Shown: piece by piece, positions 15,350-18,126 of the stretch | Numbering within the stretch: position 1 is the stretch's first letter | Layout of the letters: each line of letters starts with the position of its first letter | Origin: Draconibacterium orientale | GTDB lineage: Bacteria; Bacteroidota; Bacteroidia; Bacteroidales; JAADGE01 | Assembly (NCBI GenBank): GCA_020718265.1 | Contig: DYSM01000016.1 | Coordinates: 1 to 18,126, forward strand | Reading direction: 5' to 3' | DNA length: 18,126 bases | Made by a program: the position numbers and the translations under genes | The notes under the pieces: model-generated | Told to the model about the DNA's origin: nothing | Databases searched by the model: none | Seen by the model: the letters and a program-made list of their open reading frames with translations, nothing else

Positions 15350-16823
15350 AATACGATTTTGCAAACAATACGCGTCGTTTCGACGGATTTCCTGAGTAAA
15401 TGCACACGCCGTCTTCGTCCGGAGAATCGAACGGAATGCAACGAATGGTCGCTTTGGTTTCTTCTTTGATTTTTGCTTCTGTTTCGGGCGTTCCGTCCCA
15501 ATGTGCAAGCACAAAACCGCCGCCGTCGGAATTTACAATCGCTTTCAATTCGTCGTACGTATCGACTTTGAAAAGTTTTGAATCACGATGTTTGCGCGCT
15601 TTTTCGTAAATATTTTGTTGAATTTCTTCCAACAATTTTTCAATATATTCGGCAATACCTTCTTGCTTAACTATTTGTTTTTCAAGTGTATCGCGGCGAA
15701 CCAGCTCAGCATTTCCGTTTTCCAAATCGCGCGGTCCGATAGCTAAACGCACCGGCACGCCTTTGAGTTCGTATTCCGCAAATTTGAACCCGGGGCGATT
15801 GTTGTCGTTGCTGTCGTATTTTACACTTATGCCTTTGGCTTTCAACTCGGTCGTAATTATTTTGACTGCAGTTGAAATTTTTTCGAGTTCGTCATTGTTT
15901 TTGTAAATCGGCACAATTACTACGTGAATCGGCGCAAGTTTCGGCGGTAAAACCAAACCTTTGTCGTCCGAATGCGCCATGATAAGCGCGCCCATTAATC
16001 GTGTTGAAACGCCCCACGAACTTGCCCAAACAAATTCCTGTTTGCCTTCTTTGTTCAAAAATTTAACATCGAATGCTTTTGCAAAATTTTGACCGAGAAA
16101 GTGCGAAGTTCCTGATTGTAAGGCTTTTCCGTCTTGCATCATTGCTTCAATCGAAAGCGTATCTAACGCGCCGGCGAAACGTTCGGTTGCCGATTTTGAA
16201 CCTTTAACAACAGGCATTGCCATCCAATTTTCTGCAAATTCTGCGTAAATATCCAACATTTGGCGTGTTTCCGACATTGCCTCCTGCATGGTGGAGTGGG
16301 CGGTGTGTCCTTCTTGCCACAAAAACTCAGATGTGCGCAGAAACAGGCGCGTACGCATTTCCCAGCGCACCACGTTCGCCCATTGGTTGATGAGAATCGG
16401 CAAATCGCGGTAGCTTTGAATCCAATTTTTGTATGTGCTCCAAATGATGGTTTCCGAAGTCGGGCGCACGATGAGTTCTTCTTCGAGTTTGGCGTCTTCG
16501 TCCACAACAACCTCGTTTTTGTCGTTGGTTTTCAGACGGTAATGCGTAACGACGGCACATTCTTTGGCGAAACCGTCCACGTGGCTTGCCTCTTTTGTGA
16601 AGTATGATTTTGGGATAAAAAGCGGAAAATACGCGTTTTCATGTCCGGTTTCTTTGAACATTTTGTCCAATTGGTCGCGCATTTTTTCCCAAATCGCATA
16701 GCCATAAGGTTTGATGACCATGCTGCCGCGTACGCCGGAATTTTCGGCGAGTCCGGCGCGATTCACAATGTCGTTATACCATTGCGAGTAGTTTTCTGCT
16801 CTTGATGTGATTCCTTTTGACAT
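15348..16823 (-). CDS. proS: Prolyl-tRNA synthetase, archaeal/eukaryal-like type
   Basis: A 491-residue class II synthetase that charges tRNA-Pro with proline using ATP in the cytoplasm. Motif 1 is around PYGYAIWEKM (39-48). The VRPTSE block is at 119-124, and motif 2 spans VVRWEMRTRLFLRTSEFLWQ (151-170) followed by EGHTAH. Motif 3 is GVSTRLMGALIMAHSDDKGL (271-290). The anticodon-binding domain is about residues 298-400. The last part (about 405-491), with GGGFVLAHWDG and the terminal Tyr491, is the C-terminal domain typical of this type, which has no inserted editing domain. The length is right, and bacteria of this phylum commonly carry this form. It lies 34 nt downstream of a PIN-domain gene on the same strand, so some transcripts may include both. 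The bidirectional terminator is directly at its 3' end. Confidence 0.96.
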   Translation of the reverse strand: MSKGITSRAENYSQWYNDIVNRAGLAENSGVRGSMVIKPYGYAIWEKMRDQLDKMFKETGHENAYFPLFIPKSYFTKEASHVDGFAKECAVVTHYRLKTNDKNEVVVDEDAKLEEELIVRPTSETIIWSTYKNWIQSYRDLPILINQWANVVRWEMRTRLFLRTSEFLWQEGHTAHSTMQEAMSETRQMLDIYAEFAENWMAMPVVKGSKSATERFAGALDTLSIEAMMQDGKALQSGTSHFLGQNFAKAFDVKFLNKEGKQEFVWASSWGVSTRLMGALIMAHSDDKGLVLPPKLAPIHVVIVPIYKNNDELEKISTAVKIITTELKAKGISVKYDSNDNNRPGFKFAEYELKGVPVRLAIGPRDLENGNAELVRRDTLEKQIVKQEGIAEYIEKLLEEIQQNIYEKARKHRDSKLFKVDTYDELKAIVNSDGGGFVLAHWDGTPETEAKIKEETKATIRCIPFDSPDEDGVCIYSGNPSKRRVLFAKSY

Positions 16824-16843
16824 TATTTATGATATGATTATGA

Positions 16844-16865
16844 TTTTAGAGCTATTTTTAGAGCT
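16844..16865. repeat. Two-copy 12-bp tandem repeat across the end of the PIN gene
   Basis: TTTTAGAGCT occurs at 16844-16853 and 16856-16865, a 12-bp period with two bases between the copies. On the minus strand this duplicates the terminal CTC TAA of the PIN gene, so a second in-frame TAA lies 12 nt after the true stop. It looks like a small slippage duplication. Confidence 0.7.
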
Positions 16866-17283
16866 GTTTTAAAAAGTTTTCAAATAATTCTATCTGTTTA
16901 AATCCTTGTTTTCTAAGTCCTTTGAAAAGTTTTTCGTCTCTTGTGAGTAATGTTAATTTTGTGTCAATCGCAAGTGCAACATACGCTGAATCTTTAATGT
17001 CAATATTTTTGCAGAGTTCAATTGATTGCTCTGTTGAAACTTTTTTTAGCACAAATGTCGGTATAAATTCTATAAGTGAAAATACTGTGTAGGAAAATAA
17101 TCTGAACTGTTCCTCGTCAAGTTTGGATTTTTGAGTAATTATTTCTCTGTAAAGATTTAATTCAATAAATGCAAAGTCCGGCATAATAAATTCTACCAAT
17201 GTTAGCATATTGATATACTGCGATTTACCGCTAATAAGAATGCTCATTAAAACATTAGCATCAACAATATATCGAAATTTCAT
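16858..17283 (-). CDS. PIN-domain protein, probable type II toxin (VapC-like nuclease)
   Basis: A 141-residue protein with a PIN-fold pattern. The first strand carries Asp8 (YIVDANVLMS, 5-14). A Glu lies in FIELNLY (39-45, Glu41), and DIKDSAYVALAID (95-107) supplies Asp95/Asp98. TLLTRDEKL (111-119) supplies Asp116. These are the acidic metal-binding positions expected for a PIN ribonuclease, so the protein looks active. It overlaps the upstream small gene by ATGA (17280-17283), the arrangement of an antitoxin-toxin operon. Known PIN toxins cut tRNA, rRNA or mRNA; the target here is unknown. The gene is 34 nt upstream of proS on the same strand with no terminator between them. Confidence 0.82.
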   Translation of the reverse strand: MKFRYIVDANVLMSILISGKSQYINMLTLVEFIMPDFAFIELNLYREIITQKSKLDEEQFRLFSYTVFSLIEFIPTFVLKKVSTEQSIELCKNIDIKDSAYVALAIDTKLTLLTRDEKLFKGLRKQGFKQIELFENFLKQL

Positions 17284-17519
17284 GCAGAAACTTTAAATAA
17301 ATATTTACTTCCGTATTCAGTCCATGCTTTTTCTCTGGCTGTATTCCATTGACTGTCAGTAATATCTATTTCAGCTAATTCATCGAGCATATCTTGTTTA
17401 CTTAATTTCAAAACAGCAAGGTTTAAGTAATCTTGTATAATTTTTTCAATTTTATCTTTACCGTATTGTTGCACAAGCTCAAATCCTACCTGTATTTTGA
17501 ATTCTACCGTTGAGTCCAT
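17280..17519 (-). CDS. Putative antitoxin partner of the PIN-domain protein
   Basis: A 79-residue protein placed directly before, and overlapping, the PIN-domain gene. Size, order and coupling suggest the antitoxin. It is mostly helical by composition: LVQQYGKDKIEKIIQDYLNL (15-34) and LSKQDMLDELAEID (39-52), then DSQWNTAREKAWTEYG (55-70). I do not recognise a ribbon-helix-helix, AbrB or Phd signature, so the DNA-binding mode is not evident and the name depends on context. It starts at the ATG at 17519. Confidence 0.65.
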   Translation of the reverse strand: MDSTVEFKIQVGFELVQQYGKDKIEKIIQDYLNLAVLKLSKQDMLDELAEIDITDSQWNTAREKAWTEYGSKYLFKVSA

Positions 17520-17535
17520 GATATTGTATTTTCTA

Positions 17536-17543
17536 CAAAATTA
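17536..17543 (-). promoter_or_regulatory. Candidate -7 element of the PIN toxin-antitoxin operon
   Basis: The minus strand reads TAATTTTG, an exact TAnnTTTG match 16 nt before the ATG at 17519. No -33 TTTG is seen at the right distance. The sequence is AT-rich, so confidence is limited. If real, this promoter may also feed proS. Confidence 0.35.
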
Positions 17544-17604
17544 AATAAAATTTGTAAATTCTGCTAAATATTTACTGATAACTGTTTACTGATAATTGAA
17601 TAGC

Positions 17605-18126
17605 CTACACTCCGCACGAGTCGCCCATGCAGTTTGGTTTTTCTTTTGGTTTTGGCAAAATTTTCAAAATTAAAAACAGTTTGTAGAGTTTGCAACCTAC
17701 ACAAATGCCGAAAGCAGTTTCTAAATATAACAAAATCAGGCAGATAGTACACAATTGGCAAACAGGAATAAAAAGTGTTTTGTCTGTTTGTAAATAGATT
17801 GACAAGATAAAAATTGTAACAGACAACAGTAAGCCTAAACTCCATGCAAATTTTTTCTGTACCGCGCCAATTGGCAGCTTCGACTGTTTGCGCTCAAACA
17901 GCCACGCAACCAGCATTGTCGGCGAAAATTTCGGATTAATAAACAGCCCGATAATGAAATTAAGAACTAAAAATCCGGAGATTTTGGGAATAATAGCGTA
18001 ATTTGAAAGAATAAAACCGTTTATCGAAGCTATCAATCCAAGTAAAAACATGATTCCGGCACTTGCGCGCATTTGCCGTTCGTCCAACACTTTATAGCTT
18101 TTCCCTTCGATATATTCTCCAAAACT
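17605..18126 (-). CDS. DUF4395-family membrane protein, 5' end beyond the window
   Basis: At least 161 residues from a GTG at 18090. The frame stays open for 12 more codons to the window edge, and the coding pattern (GEYIEGKSYKVLDERQMRAS) fits the family's usual start before the first helix. I therefore treat it as partial. About four membrane helices are visible, in two pairs flanking INPKFSPTML and the ERKQSKLP segment. A cysteine-rich region follows: VCQLCTIC, then CVGC just after a helix with Glu, as in DUF4395. The end, NCMGDSCGV, adds two more cysteines. The function of DUF4395 is not established to my knowledge. The cysteines suggest metal or redox chemistry, but that is inference. Its stop is 85 nt upstream of the PIN operon on the same strand. 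Confidence 0.8.
   Translation of the reverse strand, partial: SFGEYIEGKSYKVLDERQMRASAGIMFLLGLIASINGFILSNYAIIPKISGFLVLNFIIGLFINPKFSPTMLVAWLFERKQSKLPIGAVQKKFAWSLGLLLSVTIFILSIYLQTDKTLFIPVCQLCTICLILLYLETAFGICVGCKLYKLFLILKILPKPKEKPNCMGDSCGV

Noticed and set aside
17564..17845. Minus-strand 93-codon frame overlapping the DUF4395 gene
   Set aside because: It overlaps the well-supported DUF4395 frame and gives no recognisable protein.
1..18126. CRISPR array, insertion sequence, tRNA or rRNA genes
   Set aside because: No spaced direct repeats, transposase-like frames, terminal inverted repeats or RNA gene motifs were seen on either strand.

Overview
The window looks like chromosome of a Bacteroidota species, probably from a Flavobacteria- or Cytophaga-like lineage. 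It is AT-rich. It encodes three SusD-less TonB-dependent receptors, Bacteroidota-style lipoproteins, a protein with a type IX secretion (T9SS) C-terminal sorting domain, and the archaeal/eukaryal-like prolyl-tRNA synthetase usual in this phylum. Several genes are preceded by the -7 element TAnnTTTG, some with a TTTG about 19-21 nt further upstream. Shine-Dalgarno sequences are essentially absent. All assignments come from reading the sequence and from remembered family patterns; no database search was run.

Layout. Positions 60-1897 (minus) hold a TolC-like outer-membrane factor followed by a small lipoprotein, probably one operon. Positions 2016-2509 (plus) hold a type II toxin-antitoxin pair with a clear YoeB toxin. 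Its stop codon overlaps the stop of the convergent gene. Positions 2506-6174 (minus) are a vitamin B12 module: a -7 promoter element, a cobalamin riboswitch (about 6002-6160), a T9SS-exported protein (4491-5888), and a BtuB-like receptor (2506-4494) coupled to it by an ATGA overlap. Positions 6208-7554 (minus) encode an orphan six-helix chemoreceptor-like protein. Divergent from it, 7734-13665 (plus) is a run of two different TonB-dependent receptors and a predicted surface beta-propeller lipoprotein resembling the DUF5074/YncE-like family, to which the Bacteroides B12-binding protein BtuG belongs. Then come manA (13709-14692) and a small secreted DUF1573-like protein (14859-15281). A bidirectional terminator separates these from proS (15348-16823, minus). 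Upstream of proS on the same strand lie a PIN-domain toxin and its small partner (16858-17519). A DUF4395 membrane protein (17605 to the right edge) is incomplete at its 5' end.

How they fit together. The strongest system is cobalamin uptake: low B12 would allow expression of a BtuB-like receptor together with a secreted partner. That partner is sent out by T9SS and is not a BtuG-type lipoprotein. The BtuG-like propeller instead sits a few kilobases away behind two other receptors and shows no visible riboswitch. This may be a split B12 acquisition locus or a second transport system for another ligand. The two toxin-antitoxin pairs, manA, proS and the DUF4395 gene appear to be unrelated neighbours.
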